64,000 bases of DNA from Vibrio sp. FE10 (GTDB taxonomy: Bacteria; Pseudomonadota; Gammaproteobacteria; Enterobacterales; Vibrionaceae): assembly GCF_030297155.1 (NCBI RefSeq), contig NZ_AP028068.1, positions 372,001 through 436,000 of the forward strand, read 5' to 3'. Of the stretch, positions 63,517 through 64,000 are shown piece after piece (the stretch's first letter is position 1; each line of letters begins with the position of its first letter). The notes beneath the pieces were generated by a model. The model was not told the origin of the DNA. It saw only the letters and a list, made by a program, of their open reading frames with translations, and ran no database searches. The position numbers were made by a program, and so were the translations under genes.

Positions 63517-64000
63517 ATGCAGCTTTATATTGGAAACCAAAACTACTCTACTTGGTCACTGCGCGCTTGGCTAATCTTCGATAATTACAACCTGAATGCC
63601 GAAGTCATCAAACTCAAGCTTTTCACCTCTGATTTCTACGACACTCTGGCGAAAGTGACACCAACGGCTAAGGTTCCAACTCTGGTCGATGGTGATGTCG
63701 CAGTGTGGGATTCGTTGGCGATTCTTGAATACATTAACGAAACCTATTTAGACGGTGCTGCATGGCCTGAATCACGCGAAGAACGTGCTCTAGCCAGAGC
63801 AATTGCTGCAGAAATGCATTCGGGTTTTTCTGATGTAAGAAATGAAATGCCGATGAATTGCCGAGCAAGAAGAACACTCTCACTCAGTGAAGGCGCTCTT
63901 AAAGATATCGCTCGTATCGACCAAATATGGTCCACGCAAATGGAAAAATACCCAGAGGGTTGGTTGTTTGGTGAATGGTCAATTGCAGACGCGATGTTTG
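63517..64000 (+). CDS. Glutathione S-transferase, cut by the window end
   Basis: First 161 codons of a cytoplasmic glutathione S-transferase; the gene continues beyond 64000. The thioredoxin-fold domain shows NYSTWSLRAWLIFDNYNL near 8-25, the glutathione-backbone motif AKVPTLVDG near 51-59, and DSLAILEYINETY near 65-77. The helical domain follows, with WLFGEWSIADAMF at the break, where the family has its conserved SIAD capping motif. GGGAAG precedes the ATG. It would conjugate or reduce electrophiles with glutathione and is divergent from a LysR gene. Confidence 0.88.
   Translation, partial: MQLYIGNQNYSTWSLRAWLIFDNYNLNAEVIKLKLFTSDFYDTLAKVTPTAKVPTLVDGDVAVWDSLAILEYINETYLDGAAWPESREERALARAIAAEMHSGFSDVRNEMPMNCRARRTLSLSEGALKDIARIDQIWSTQMEKYPEGWLFGEWSIADAMF

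Overview
The window looks like chromosomal DNA of a marine Vibrio, most likely of the Splendidus clade. This rests on protein resemblance to Vibrio homologues, G+C in the low-to-mid forties, a short mobile-type repeat of a kind I associate with that clade, and a three-system fructose/mannose PTS locus resembling one I recall from Vibrio cholerae. That assignment is from memory, not from a search. There is no rRNA, tRNA, CRISPR array, prophage or intact insertion sequence. Most of the window is accessory metabolism: small regulator-plus-target modules, each with a visible operator.

Layout. (1) 57-7071: EamA exporter divergent from a MocR regulator, with three TACAGAT repeats between them; a LacI repressor, a perfect palindromic operator, an NhaC antiporter and a MalY/PatB C-S lyase; an AhpD-like protein under GAAC-N4-GTTC operators. 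(2) 7351-13029: a MerR-methyltransferase fusion with a GNAT acetyltransferase; the mdtL-yidZ pair; an aromatic amino acid permease. (3) 13359-18954: a yegT-yegU-yegV-like nucleoside/ribosyl module with its GntR regulator and an inserted OFA-type transporter. (4) 19109-22959: ohrR/ohr, then an ArsR regulator with an aldehyde dehydrogenase and an Fe(II)/2-oxoglutarate oxygenase, linked by two identical-architecture dyads. (5) 23052-26966: a NIT-domain chemoreceptor, a 57-residue zinc-ribbon protein, a deletion scar holding two gene fragments, and a TetR regulator.

(6) 27090-39483: a fructose/mannose-type PTS island. It has an IIABC protein, a free IIB, an HPr-like/IIA fusion, a Na+/solute symporter, an AraC regulator, a second IIABC (ManP-like), ManA, a free IIA and a IICB. 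(7) 39617-47344: a UgpBAEC-like ABC importer in one operon with a PHP-domain hydrolase and a HAD phosphatase, preceded by a LysR gene and a candidate Pho box. (8) 47515-50161: an OppA/MppA-like binding protein divergent from MpaA (murein peptide recycling). (9) 50538-56120: an AT-rich orphan, then glutathione-dependent formaldehyde detoxification (adhC, fghA) flanked by two SMR exporters, a small membrane-anchored protein and a Nudix hydrolase. (10) 56281-64000: an AldB-like dehydrogenase divergent from an AcoR-like sigma-54 activator with a -24/-12 promoter and twin activator dyads; a dCache chemoreceptor; a LysR gene divergent from a glutathione S-transferase cut by the window end.

The common themes are sugar and nucleoside uptake, handling of aldehydes, peroxides and electrophiles, and chemotaxis. 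The least described parts are the ArsR-ALDH-oxygenase module, the ABC-PHP-HAD operon, the HPr-like/IIA fusion in the PTS island, and a two-locus TetR regulon predicted from near-identical operators 19 kb apart.
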